Positions 43,629-52,604 of a stretch of 64,000 bases of DNA are shown here, piece by piece (the first letter of the stretch is position 1; each line of letters opens with the position of its first letter). The stretch covers positions 1-64,000 of the forward strand of contig CADBPM010000084.1 in the NCBI GenBank assembly GCA_902796595.1, read 5' to 3'. The DNA is from an uncultured Lachnospiraceae bacterium. Lineage in GTDB: Bacteria > Bacillota > Clostridia > Lachnospirales > Lachnospiraceae. The notes below the pieces were generated by a model, which saw nothing but the letters and a program-made list of their open reading frames with translations, was not told where the DNA came from and did not search any database. A program made the position numbers and the translations under genes.

Positions 43629-44909
43629 ATGATAAAAAAATTCAAATTATTAGTTTTACTTTTGACATTTTCTCTGATTTTTACAGGCCCAGTAGATGTC
43701 TATGCCGCCACAGGCACAGAGATTGCATCCACGAAGCAGACCGCTAAGCTCTCTAAGGAGAGAAAAGAGCATTTCTCAGAACTCATGGATGAATATTCCA
43801 TATTTGTCGGAAGGTATTATTATCTTGATTACGATCTTGATGAAATGAAGGAAAAGACTCTTAAGCTGGTTGATAATGATTCAACAGATGAAGATTGTCT
43901 GCATTACTACTTTGCAACGCTTGACCCTTGGTCAGGTTATTATACTGAAAAAGAATTTGACCTTATCAACTCTTCAATGAGTGGTTCCTTCTACGGAATA
44001 GGTGCAAGTGTTTCCTTAAATACCGACCCTGTAGGGGTGCTTATAGGAGAAGTCTACGAAGGGTCACCTGCAGAAAAGGCAGGAATCAAGGCAGGAGACA
44101 TCATAACGAAAATAGATGGGAAAAGCACTAAAAAGCTCACTCTTAGTGAATCTGTCAAACTTATGCGAGGAGAAAAGGGAACAGACGTAAAGATAACATT
44201 TATTCGTAAAAATTCAAAGGGCAAATATAAGACAAAGACAGTTACAGCAACCAGAGATGAGATAACTATTAAAACTGTCACATCCAAATTTTTGAAAAAA
44301 AATAAAATAGGTTACGTTAAGGTTACCGAGTTTGATGAAAATACTGATGAGCTTTTCGATAAGGAAATATCAAAACTTGAAAATAAGGGTATAAAGAGCC
44401 TTGTTATCGATCTCAGAAATAACCCTGGCGGCTACGTTGATACAGCTGTAAATATGGCAGGAAGAATCCTTCCTGCCGGTACACTTGTTACATATCTTGA
44501 ATCAAGTGATGGAGAAAGAGAGAACTATGTCGCACCGGAGACGGACGGCACATGGAAAGAAGATAAGACTCTTGATATCCCTATCGTTATCATGCTGAAC
44601 GAGAACAGTGCAAGTGCTTCGGAACTTTTTACAGGCTGTATAAGAGATCAGTATAAGCATGGTATGACTATAGTTGGCACAAAGTCCTATGGAAAGGGAG
44701 TTGCTCAGAGCTTCAGAATGGCAAGCGGTCCGGATAAAGATGAACTAGCATTTATCAAACTTACGACCGCAGGATATTTTACTCCTTCAGGCGAATCAGT
44801 ACATAAAAGGGGTATCACTCCTTATCATATCGTGAAAAACAGCACTAAAAAGAACGCAGAAGACAAACAATTCAAAAAAGCTCTTTCTTATGCACTTAAA
44901 CTCAGATAA
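43629..44909 (+). CDS. S41 family C-terminal processing protease (CtpA-like)
   Basis: A 426-aa exported serine protease with a signal peptide (KKFKLLVLLLTFSLIFTG, likely cut near VYA), an N-terminal helical domain, a PDZ domain (about 125-205, IGEVYEGSPAEKAGIKAGDIITKIDG) and an S41 catalytic core. The dyad is Ser331 in NSASASELF and Lys356 in SYGKGVAQS, 25 residues apart as in Tsp/CtpA. DLRNNPGGYVDTAV is typical. Such enzymes trim or degrade envelope proteins. It lies before the EAL protein gene, 32 nt apart, likely an operon. Confidence 0.92.
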   Translation: MIKKFKLLVLLLTFSLIFTGPVDVYAATGTEIASTKQTAKLSKERKEHFSELMDEYSIFVGRYYYLDYDLDEMKEKTLKLVDNDSTDEDCLHYYFATLDPWSGYYTEKEFDLINSSMSGSFYGIGASVSLNTDPVGVLIGEVYEGSPAEKAGIKAGDIITKIDGKSTKKLTLSESVKLMRGEKGTDVKITFIRKNSKGKYKTKTVTATRDEITIKTVTSKFLKKNKIGYVKVTEFDENTDELFDKEISKLENKGIKSLVIDLRNNPGGYVDTAVNMAGRILPAGTLVTYLESSDGERENYVAPETDGTWKEDKTLDIPIVIMLNENSASASELFTGCIRDQYKHGMTIVGTKSYGKGVAQSFRMASGPDKDELAFIKLTTAGYFTPSGESVHKRGITPYHIVKNSTKKNAEDKQFKKALSYALKLR

Positions 44910-44941
44910 AAGTTTTGTTCGTGAAATGAAGAGGTAACAGT

Positions 44942-47227
44942 ATGAAAAGTCTCTTTATGCTGATCTATACGCTGGTTGCAATTACGTTGACTTTTCTGGC
45001 GGCGTCTGCCCACAAAAGGAAAGAGGGCAGATATACAGAAAAGCTTACAAATGTACTTATCTGGGCGATGATAGCAGTCCTTGCTCAGGGTGTTATAGTT
45101 TCTGCCACAAATGCGGTTATGGCAGAAATAGGCTTTTCACTGTTTTTTATTTCCATTGACTGGATACTTGTAAATCTCCTCTATCTTATCTGCACATTTA
45201 CTTCGTATGAGATGCGGTACAAAAGAATTGCCCAGATAGTGCTAAGAACGTATCTGTTCGTGGATACAATGTTTTTTTTGACTAATTATTTCACAAGACT
45301 GGAATTCAATATTGAAAGGATAACAAGAGAAAATCAGATTTATTTTAAGGCTTTTCATCAAAACCTGTATACTGCTCATCTTATAGCGTGCTATATTATT
45401 TCGGCACTTATAGCGTTCCTTCTTATATGGAAAATCGCTCATGTCACTTATCTTTACTGGGATCGCTACATAATGATGCTTGTGGCATTTTTATCTGTGA
45501 TCCTATGGGATGCAGCTTATGTATTCCTTGGTGACATTATTGACTATTCTGTAATGGGCTATGCTATGGCAGGCATCCTTGTGTACTATAACATAATGAT
45601 CTATAAGCCAAAGCTCCTTATAGATCACATGCTTTCAAACATTGTCAATATCGGAAGAAGTGCAGTTATTTTCTTTGATGCAGATGATGATTGTGTATAT
45701 GTAAATGAAAAAGCAAAAGACCTTTTTGAGATAGAAGATAATGATTATGGTGACTGCGGAGACAAGATAGAGCATATCCTTGGAGATACCACAATAGACA
45801 GAAGTCTTGATTATTACGATGTTATATGCAATACAATGCTTCGCGGCATTTCATTTCACCTTGATGTCGAATATCATTTGATCGAAAAGTCCGGAAAGAA
45901 ACTGGGATATTTCTTTAGCATAGAGGACAGGACAGCAGATATAGATGCACTAAACAGAGAGCATTATCTTGCTTCACATGATGGCTTGACAGGACTTTTC
46001 AACAGAGACTATTTTTATTCAAAAGTAAAGGAAGTACTTGACCATGACCCGCAAGGGGAGTATTACCTTGTTGCTGCGGATGTAAAAGATTTCAAACTGA
46101 TAAATGATGTATTTGGCACAAGAGTGGGCGACAATGTGCTTATGGCGATCGCCACAGCTGTAAAAGAGCATAAACACAGGGATACCATTGCCAGCAGGCT
46201 TACTGGAGACAAGTTCTGTGCCTTAGCAAGGAGAGAGCATTTCAGCGAGAGTACATTATTACAGGGAGCTGATGCGATTTCAAAGATCAAGGGCGTAAGC
46301 TATCCTCTTGTTTTGAGATTCGGTATCTATTATATCGAGGACAGGTCGCTGTCGATAAGTTCCATGATAGACAGGGCTTTTATGACTATTTCTTACAACA
46401 GAGCAGAATTTAAGAACCGCATTTATTATTACGACAACAGGATAAGGGAAGAAAGACTTCTTGAAAAGAAGCTCTCAGGTGAACTTACGGAAGCTATCGT
46501 AAATGAAAATATAAAGTTATATCTACAGCCTCAATGTACTGCAGATGGAAGTGTAAAGGGAGCGGAGGCTCTTGTGCGCTGGGATCACCCTGAAGACGGG
46601 CTTCTTCTTCCTGGCAGATTTGTCCCGTTATTTGAAAGAAATGGTCTTATACCGGTTCTTGACCGATATATATGGGAATGTGCGGCAAAGCTTCTTAGAA
46701 AATGGAAAAATGAAGGGTTGCTTAATTACTATATTTCGGTAAATATATCACCTACAGATTTCTTTTTCCTTGATGTATACGATGAATTTCACAGGCTGAT
46801 CAAAAAATATGATATAGATCCTGCCAATCTGAGACTTGAGATCACAGAGAGCATAATGATAAATGATATAAAGAGAAAGCTTACTGTGCTCGAGGAACTT
46901 CACAAGGAAGGCTTTATCATTGAAATGGATGATTTCGGCAGTGGATATTCGTCACTTAACATGTTAAAGGACCTTCCGGTCGATGCGATAAAGATCGATA
47001 TGGGCTTCCTTTATAATGCAGGTGACATGGATAAGAGCAAAAAGATATTAAGAATGGTGGTCGAACTTGCTAAAGAACTTAAAATGCCTGTTATCTGTGA
47101 GGGTGTTGAAAGTGAATTCCAGGTTGAATTTTTGAATGGGATAGGGTGCGACTATTACCAGGGATATTATTTTTCAAGGCCGGTGCCTATTGATAAATTT
47201 GAACAGCACATGATACAAGGCGGATAA
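44942..47227 (+). CDS. Membrane EAL-domain phosphodiesterase with degenerate GGDEF
   Basis: A 761-aa protein. About seven transmembrane helices (1-225, a sensor of the histidine-kinase N-terminal type) are followed by a PAS-like domain (about 235-330), a GGDEF domain (about 340-500) whose signature reads TGDKF (421-425), and an EAL domain (about 510-755). EAL active-site residues look complete: E542-A-L-V-R, NIS, EITES, DDFGSGYSSL, KID, EGVE and YQGYYFSRP. So it is predicted to degrade cyclic di-GMP and not make it. GAGGTAAC lies before the ATG. Confidence 0.92.
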   Translation: MKSLFMLIYTLVAITLTFLAASAHKRKEGRYTEKLTNVLIWAMIAVLAQGVIVSATNAVMAEIGFSLFFISIDWILVNLLYLICTFTSYEMRYKRIAQIVLRTYLFVDTMFFLTNYFTRLEFNIERITRENQIYFKAFHQNLYTAHLIACYIISALIAFLLIWKIAHVTYLYWDRYIMMLVAFLSVILWDAAYVFLGDIIDYSVMGYAMAGILVYYNIMIYKPKLLIDHMLSNIVNIGRSAVIFFDADDDCVYVNEKAKDLFEIEDNDYGDCGDKIEHILGDTTIDRSLDYYDVICNTMLRGISFHLDVEYHLIEKSGKKLGYFFSIEDRTADIDALNREHYLASHDGLTGLFNRDYFYSKVKEVLDHDPQGEYYLVAADVKDFKLINDVFGTRVGDNVLMAIATAVKEHKHRDTIASRLTGDKFCALARREHFSESTLLQGADAISKIKGVSYPLVLRFGIYYIEDRSLSISSMIDRAFMTISYNRAEFKNRIYYYDNRIREERLLEKKLSGELTEAIVNENIKLYLQPQCTADGSVKGAEALVRWDHPEDGLLLPGRFVPLFERNGLIPVLDRYIWECAAKLLRKWKNEGLLNYYISVNISPTDFFFLDVYDEFHRLIKKYDIDPANLRLEITESIMINDIKRKLTVLEELHKEGFIIEMDDFGSGYSSLNMLKDLPVDAIKIDMGFLYNAGDMDKSKKILRMVVELAKELKMPVICEGVESEFQVEFLNGIGCDYYQGYYFSRPVPIDKFEQHMIQGG

Positions 47228-47261
47228 AACCTAAAGTATATGCAAGCTTTCATATCATAAG

Positions 47262-47295
47262 AAAATAGTGTTGTGCATTGCACAGCACTATTTTT
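47262..47295 (+). terminator. Terminator after the EAL gene
   Basis: AAAATAGTGTTGTGC (47262-47276) pairs with GCACAGCACTATTTT (47280-47294), with one T-G pair and a 3-nt loop, ending in T5. Confidence 0.9.
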
Positions 47296-47306
47296 ACGTG
47301 CTCTTA

Positions 47307-47335
47307 TTGCTAAGAAAAGGCGGTTGTGCTATAAT
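47307..47335 (+). promoter_or_regulatory. pnp promoter
   Basis: TTGCTA (47307-47312), a 17 bp spacer, then TATAAT (47330-47335), with TGC before the -10 (extended). The leader (about 72 nt) has an imperfect hairpin TGGGATG/CACCCCA (47363-47369/47379-47385). Confidence 0.75.
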
Positions 47336-47413
47336 TTAAGTTGATTTTGTGTACAGCTGTGTTGGGATGCTTTTCAGACACCCCATCATAAATTTATATA
47401 TAAAGGAGACATT

Positions 47414-49510
47414 ATGTACAAGAGTTTCAGTATGGAACTTGGCGGACGTACGCTTACAGTTGATGTAGGCAGAGTTGCCAAGCAGGCAAATGGTGCTGCT
47501 TTCATGCATTACGGCGACACAACAGTACTTTCAACCTGTACCGCATCAGAAAAGCCAAGAGAAGGTATAGATTTTTTTCCACTGTCAGTTGAATATGAAG
47601 AAAAGATGTATGCAGTTGGCAAGATTCCTGGTGGTTTCAACAAGCGTGAAGGCAAGGCATCAGAAAATGCCATCCTTACTTCCAGAGTTATAGATCGTCC
47701 TATGCGTCCGCTTTTCCCAAAGGATTACAGAAACGATGTTACTCTCGACAATCTTGTTATGAGTGTTGATCCGGATTGCAGTCCGGAGCTTACAGCTATG
47801 CTTGGTTCTGCTATTGCAACATGCATTTCTGATGTTCCTTTTGACGGACCATGTGCAATGACACAGATAGGTCTTGTCGATGGCGAATTTATCATAAATC
47901 CTACAGAAAAGCAGCAGGCAGTTTCAGAGCTTAAGCTTACAGTTGCATCTACCAGAAATAAGGTGATCATGATCGAGGCTGGTGCCAATGAGATTCCTGA
48001 AGCCAAGATGATAGAGGCTATTTATACAGCTCATGAGACCAATCAGGAGATCATAAAGTTTATCGATGAGATAGTTGCAGAATGCGGCAAGACAAAGAGT
48101 GAATATGTAAGCTATGCTGTTCCTGAAGAATTTATGGAAGCCATAAAGGCTGAAGTTCCACAGGAAGAGATGGAAAAGGCTGTATTTACCGATGATAAGC
48201 AGACTCGTGAAGCAAATGTTTCTGCCATTACAGACAGACTTGCAGAAAAATTTGCCGACAACGAAGAATGGCTTCCTTTCCTTGCAGATGCAGTATACCA
48301 GTATCAGAAGAAGACAGTCCGCAAGATGATCCTCAAAGATCATAAGAGACCTGATGGTCGTGATATAAAGCAGATCAGACCTCTTGCAGCAGAAGTGGAT
48401 ATCATCCCTCGCGTTCATGGTTCTGCCATGTTTACACGTGGACAGACACAAATCTGTAATGTTACAACTCTTGCACCTTTATCAGAAGTACAGAAGGTAG
48501 AGGGACTCAATTCAGAAGTGAACTACAAGAGATACATACATCACTACAACTTCCCTTCATATTCTGTTGGTGAGACAAAGCCAAGCAGAGGACCGGGACG
48601 TCGTGAAATAGGACATGGTGCACTTGCAGAGAGAGCACTTGTTCCTGTTCTTCCAAGTGAAGAGGAATTCCCTTATGCTATTCGTTCTGTTTCTGAGACA
48701 TTCGAATCAAACGGTTCAACAAGTATGGGCTCCACATGTGCATCATGTATGTCACTTATGGCTGCAGGTGTTCCGCTTAAGAGAATGGTGGCAGGTATAT
48801 CCTGTGGTCTCGTTACTGGCGAGACAGACGACGATTACATCGTTCTTACAGATATCCAGGGACTTGAGGACTTCTTCGGAGATATGGACTTCAAGGTTAC
48901 CGGTACAACAGAGGGTATTACAGCGATCCAGATGGATATCAAAATCCATGGTCTCACACGTCAGATAGTTGAAGAAGCTATTTATCGTACTAGAGAAGCA
49001 AGACTCTTTATCATGGATACCTGCATGAAGCCTGCAATCGCTGCTCCTCGTGCTTCTGTAAATGAATATGCACCTAAGATCGAGCAGATTGCCATCAATC
49101 CTGATAAGATTGGTGATGTTGTAGGTCAGAAGGGCAAGAACATAAATGAGATCATCGCAAGAACAGGCGTCAAGATCGATATAACAGACGATGGCTTTGT
49201 AAGTATTTGCGGAACTGACAAGGAAATGATAGAGGAAGCTAAGAGACTTATAAGTGTTATAGCTTCTGATTTCACAGAAGGTCAGATCTATACCGGTAAG
49301 GTTATTTCTATCAAAGAGTTTGGAGCTTTTGTTGAATTTGCACCTGGTAAGGAAGGTATGGTACACATAAGCAAGGTTGCGAAGGAACGTATAGCCCATG
49401 TAGAGGATGTTCTTACTATCGGTGATGAAGTAAGGACTATCTGTCTCGGAAAAGATCGTATGGGCAGAATTTCCTTCTCTATCAAGGATGTACCGGCAAA
49501 CGCACAGTGA
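47414..49510 (+). CDS. pnp: Polyribonucleotide nucleotidyltransferase (PNPase)
   Basis: PNPase degrades RNA from the 3' end with phosphate and can also add tails. The 698-aa protein has two RNase PH-like domains (about 1-230 and 310-545; FMHYGDTTVLSTCTAS, IDRPMRPLFPKDYR, RPDGRDIKQIRPL, NGSTSMGSTCASCMSLMAAG), then a KH domain (IGDVVGQKGKNINEIIA) and an S1 domain (GQIYTGKVISIKEFGAFVEF). AAAGGAG (47402-47408) precedes the ATG. It is coupled to the M16 peptidase gene by a GTGA overlap. Confidence 0.98.
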   Translation: MYKSFSMELGGRTLTVDVGRVAKQANGAAFMHYGDTTVLSTCTASEKPREGIDFFPLSVEYEEKMYAVGKIPGGFNKREGKASENAILTSRVIDRPMRPLFPKDYRNDVTLDNLVMSVDPDCSPELTAMLGSAIATCISDVPFDGPCAMTQIGLVDGEFIINPTEKQQAVSELKLTVASTRNKVIMIEAGANEIPEAKMIEAIYTAHETNQEIIKFIDEIVAECGKTKSEYVSYAVPEEFMEAIKAEVPQEEMEKAVFTDDKQTREANVSAITDRLAEKFADNEEWLPFLADAVYQYQKKTVRKMILKDHKRPDGRDIKQIRPLAAEVDIIPRVHGSAMFTRGQTQICNVTTLAPLSEVQKVEGLNSEVNYKRYIHHYNFPSYSVGETKPSRGPGRREIGHGALAERALVPVLPSEEEFPYAIRSVSETFESNGSTSMGSTCASCMSLMAAGVPLKRMVAGISCGLVTGETDDDYIVLTDIQGLEDFFGDMDFKVTGTTEGITAIQMDIKIHGLTRQIVEEAIYRTREARLFIMDTCMKPAIAAPRASVNEYAPKIEQIAINPDKIGDVVGQKGKNINEIIARTGVKIDITDDGFVSICGTDKEMIEEAKRLISVIASDFTEGQIYTGKVISIKEFGAFVEFAPGKEGMVHISKVAKERIAHVEDVLTIGDEVRTICLGKDRMGRISFSIKDVPANAQ

Positions 49511-50790
49511 TCAGAATTAGCAGATTATCAAACAATATACCATTCGTCAGGGAGGAGATGGGGTATCTTGGTACCGTCTCCTTAGGCGTGTGGGTTAAAT
49601 GCGGCTCGGCCTATGAGAACCATGACAACAATGGTATGGCTCATCTGGTCGAGCACATGCTTTTTAAAGGAACAGGCAGTAAGAATGCAACGGAGATATC
49701 CGATGTGATGACATCGCTTGGCTCCGGTTTTAATGCCTATACTGCCAAGGAATTTACCTGCTTTTATGTAACGGTTCTTACAGAGCATCTTTCTTCTGCG
49801 GTCTCTCTTCTTGCTGAAATGTTAACTGACTCAGTGTTCGATGAAAACGAATTTAAACGGGAAAAGGATGTTGTACTGGATGAAATAGCCCTGTACAATG
49901 ATTCACCGGATGATGCAGTGTATGAAATGCTTGAAAAGTCAGTGTGGAAGGATCATCCACTCGGTTTTCAGATTTCAGGAGACGAAGAGCAGGTTGGAGC
50001 TTATACAAGAGACGAACTTTACGATTTTTACCAGAAAAATTATGTTTCCGGTAATATAGTAATTTCGGCAGCCGGCAATTTTGATGATGACAAGCTTGTT
50101 GAACTTCTTCAAAGCAAGTTTGAAAAGATAAAAAGTGGACCTGAAAATTCAGGGCTTACAGTTCCGGAATACAGAAGATGCATTTATGTTGAAAAGAAGG
50201 ATACAGACCAGATCTATTTAAATGTATGTATGCTTGGCTGTACTGTGAATGCACCCGACAGATATGCGGACAGCGTGATAGAAACAATACTTGGCGGCAG
50301 TGAAAGTTCAAGGCTCTTTAGAAAAGTGAGAGATGAAAAAGGACTTACATATTCTATATCATCATCAACTGATTCATATATATGCGCAGGTCTTTCTTTT
50401 GCGGATGTTATAGTTGACCGCGAAAAAATGGGCATAACACTGGAAACGATCCTTGATATCATAAAAGATATAAGAAAGAGCGGTATAACCGAGAGAGAGC
50501 TTATAAGAACCAAAGAACAGGTTAAAAGTGAGCTCATGATAGAAGCGGAATCTACAAGGTATCGTATGTCTTCCTATGGCAAGGGAATGCTTTTCAGAAA
50601 CAGAGCAATGTCTGCCGGCGAGGTTATAGATATGATAAATTCAGTGGATATAGAAGCCTGTATGAATGTTGCCGGCAAATATCTTGATACAGAAAACCTC
50701 AGTGTTTCAGTTGTCGGACCTGTAACTAAAAATGATGTAAATTTCATTAAGAATCTTACAGGAATCAGTACAGTGCTTGACAAATCCTGA
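49507..50790 (+). CDS. M16 family zinc peptidase (YmxG-like)
   Basis: A 427-aa pitrilysin-type metallopeptidase. The inverted zinc motif HLVEH (46-50) lies in MAHLVEHMLFKGT; the third ligand is Glu in VVLDEIALYNDSPDD. The C-terminal half has the second M16 fold with SSRLFRKVRDEKGLTYSISS. It starts with GTG overlapping the pnp stop (GTGA). pnp followed by an M16 peptidase (mlpA/ymxG) is conserved in Firmicutes. The physiological substrate is unknown. Confidence 0.93.
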   Translation: MIRISRLSNNIPFVREEMGYLGTVSLGVWVKCGSAYENHDNNGMAHLVEHMLFKGTGSKNATEISDVMTSLGSGFNAYTAKEFTCFYVTVLTEHLSSAVSLLAEMLTDSVFDENEFKREKDVVLDEIALYNDSPDDAVYEMLEKSVWKDHPLGFQISGDEEQVGAYTRDELYDFYQKNYVSGNIVISAAGNFDDDKLVELLQSKFEKIKSGPENSGLTVPEYRRCIYVEKKDTDQIYLNVCMLGCTVNAPDRYADSVIETILGGSESSRLFRKVRDEKGLTYSISSSTDSYICAGLSFADVIVDREKMGITLETILDIIKDIRKSGITERELIRTKEQVKSELMIEAESTRYRMSSYGKGMLFRNRAMSAGEVIDMINSVDIEACMNVAGKYLDTENLSVSVVGPVTKNDVNFIKNLTGISTVLDKS

Positions 50791-50861
50791 ATCCATGTCA
50801 TAATGAAGCAAGGCTAAGGGAAAATGTTTAATTGCTGTCACCTTTCGGGTGTACGGCATAA

Positions 50862-50935
50862 GCGTTTGTAGCTCAGTTGGATAGAGCACTGGCTTCCGAA
50901 GCCAGGTGTCGCGGGTTCGAGTCCCACCAGACGCA
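50862..50935 (+). tRNA. tRNA-Arg (anticodon CCG)
   Basis: A 74-nt cloverleaf with acceptor GCGTTTG/CAGACGC and discriminator A, D-arm TAGCTCAGTTGGATAGAGCA, anticodon stem CTGGC/GCCAG around TTCCGAA (CCG at 50896-50898), and T-loop TTCGAGT. The T-stem GCGGG/CCCAC has one C-A mismatch. CCA is not encoded. It reads codon CGG. Confidence 0.93.
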
Positions 50936-50986
50936 ATGTACATTAACAATCGCATGTTTCATGCACCATAGATAAGGAGTGATCTC

Positions 50987-51487
50987 TTGAATCGTTCTGT
51001 AATAGGTTTTGTTATTGTAACCGGGGCTGCTGTCCTTTATTCAAAGGAATATAAGGCAGCTTACAACCAGATCCACCACAAGGTATCTACTGTTGGTGAT
51101 CACAGCTTTTATGTTGCGTGTGCTAGTCTTGCCATGTGCAATATACTTGATAAATTCGGTATATATACACATAAGAAGGAGATGGTTCTGGCAGCGTTGT
51201 GTCATGACCTTGGCATAATCGGAAGATATGAAAAATATTCAAGTCCTATGCAAACTCTTAACGAACATCCGATTGATTCTGTAGAAGTGTCAAGAGAACT
51301 TCTTGGAAATGATGCCAACGAACTCACAGATGATATAATCGCACACCACATGTGGCCTGCAAAGTCCGGCATGCCAAGGAGTCTTGAGGGCTTCATCATT
51401 ACGGTTGCCGATAAGTACTGTGCAATAATGGAAACAGTTTTCATGAAGAGGATGCCGAGAGTAGAAGAGTACTTTGCAAGGGTTTAA
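50987..51487 (+). CDS. HD domain hydrolase
   Basis: A 166-aa metal-dependent HD phosphohydrolase-type protein. HD motif parts are His in VGDHSFYVA, the His-Asp pair in LAALCHDLGIIGR, and His-His in IIAHHMWPAKSGMPRS, with Asp in VADKYCAI. The hydrophobic N-terminus (SVIGFVIVTGAAVLY) could be a membrane anchor or the first helix. Substrate unknown; relatives include nucleotidases. TTG start at 50987 with AAGGAG (50974-50979). It lies directly after tRNA-Arg and before rfbB. Confidence 0.85.
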   Translation: MNRSVIGFVIVTGAAVLYSKEYKAAYNQIHHKVSTVGDHSFYVACASLAMCNILDKFGIYTHKKEMVLAALCHDLGIIGRYEKYSSPMQTLNEHPIDSVEVSRELLGNDANELTDDIIAHHMWPAKSGMPRSLEGFIITVADKYCAIMETVFMKRMPRVEEYFARV

Positions 51488-51512
51488 AAAAATCAGAGAA
51501 GGGGAAAATGTT

Positions 51513-52550
51513 TTGAAAAGGATTATAACCGGCGGAGCCGGATTTATTGGAAGTAATTTTATTTATCACATGCTTGAGGCTCATCCGGAGGATGAACTTA
51601 TCTGTCTTGATAAGCTTACTTATGCAGGCAATCTTGAGAACCTTACAGAGGCGCTTAAGAATCCGCATCTTAAATTTGTGAAGGGAGATATTTCAAACAG
51701 AAAGTTTGTATACGACCTTTTTGAAACGGAAAAACCGGATCAGGTAGTCAATTTTGCTGCTGAATCTCATGTAGACAGATCAGTTCTTTATCCGGATGAG
51801 TTTCTTAACAGCAATGTTATGGGAACAGGTGTTCTTCTTGATGCCTGCAGAAAGTACGGCAATATAAGATTCCATCAGGTATCTACAGATGAAGTATATG
51901 GAGATCTCCCTCTTGACAGACCAGATCTCTTCTTTACAGAAACGACTCCGTTACATGCATCAAGCCCTTATTCTGCATCCAAAGCATCAGCAGATCTTAT
52001 AGCACAGGCTTATCACAGGACTTTTGGTCTTCCTGTGACTATTTCAAGATGCTCAAACAACTATGGTGCTTATCAATTCCCTGAGAAGCTCATACCTCTT
52101 ATGATATGGAATGCTACTCATGATAAGGAACTTCCTGTGTACGGCGAAGGCAAGAATGTAAGGGATTGGCTTTACGTCATGGATCACTGCAAGGCAATAG
52201 ACCTTATCCTTGAAAAAGGAACAATAGGTGAGGTTTATAATATCGGTGGACACAATGAAAAGACCAATATGGATGTGGTAAAGATAATTCTTGAAAAGAC
52301 AGGCAAGTCAGAGAGCCTTATCAAGCATGTTACAGACAGACCTGGACATGACAGGAGATATGCCATAGACCCTGCTAAGATTCATAGGGACCTTGGCTGG
52401 CAGCCGGAGACACCTTTTGCAGAAGGTATCGTTTATACTATAGACTGGTATCTTGCTCATACAGAGTGGATGGCGCACATTATGAGCGGCGATTATGAAA
52501 AGTATTACGATACTATGTATACCGACAGAGATAAGAAATTTTCAAGATAA
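51513..52550 (+). CDS. rfbB: dTDP-glucose 4,6-dehydratase
   Basis: RfbB/RmlB turns dTDP-glucose into dTDP-4-keto-6-deoxyglucose using bound NAD, the second step of dTDP-L-rhamnose synthesis. The 345-aa extended short-chain dehydrogenase has TGGAGFIGSNFI, NFAAESHVDRS, STDEVYGDLP, the catalytic YSASKASAD and SRCSNNYGAYQFPEKLIP. TTG at 51513 is chosen because GAAGGGG (51498-51504) precedes it and MKRIITGGAGF is the usual start; the frame is open to 51474. rfbC/rfbD are 11 kb away. Confidence 0.95.
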   Translation: MKRIITGGAGFIGSNFIYHMLEAHPEDELICLDKLTYAGNLENLTEALKNPHLKFVKGDISNRKFVYDLFETEKPDQVVNFAAESHVDRSVLYPDEFLNSNVMGTGVLLDACRKYGNIRFHQVSTDEVYGDLPLDRPDLFFTETTPLHASSPYSASKASADLIAQAYHRTFGLPVTISRCSNNYGAYQFPEKLIPLMIWNATHDKELPVYGEGKNVRDWLYVMDHCKAIDLILEKGTIGEVYNIGGHNEKTNMDVVKIILEKTGKSESLIKHVTDRPGHDRRYAIDPAKIHRDLGWQPETPFAEGIVYTIDWYLAHTEWMAHIMSGDYEKYYDTMYTDRDKKFSR

Positions 52551-52557
52551 ATGAGAA

Positions 52558-52590
52558 AATGCCAGACTGCATTGTTGTCAGTCTGGCATT
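52558..52590. terminator. Terminator between rfbB and histidine kinase gene
   Basis: The perfect 12-bp stem AATGCCAGACTG (52558-52569) / CAGTCTGGCATT (52579-52590) has a 9-nt loop and T-rich sequence on both sides. It is placed between convergent genes. Confidence 0.88.
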
Positions 52591-52604
52591 ACTTTTATGT
52601 ACTT

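Noticed and set aside
48752-49399. Minus-strand open frame of 215 codons
   Set aside because: It lies wholly within pnp, has no ribosome binding site or family features, and is a shadow of pnp codon use.
50707-50955. Minus-strand open frame of 82 codons with the peptide ASGGTRTRDTWLRKP
   Set aside because: It is the antisense reading of tRNA-Arg plus the end of the M16 gene; such peptides are common false gene calls over tRNAs.
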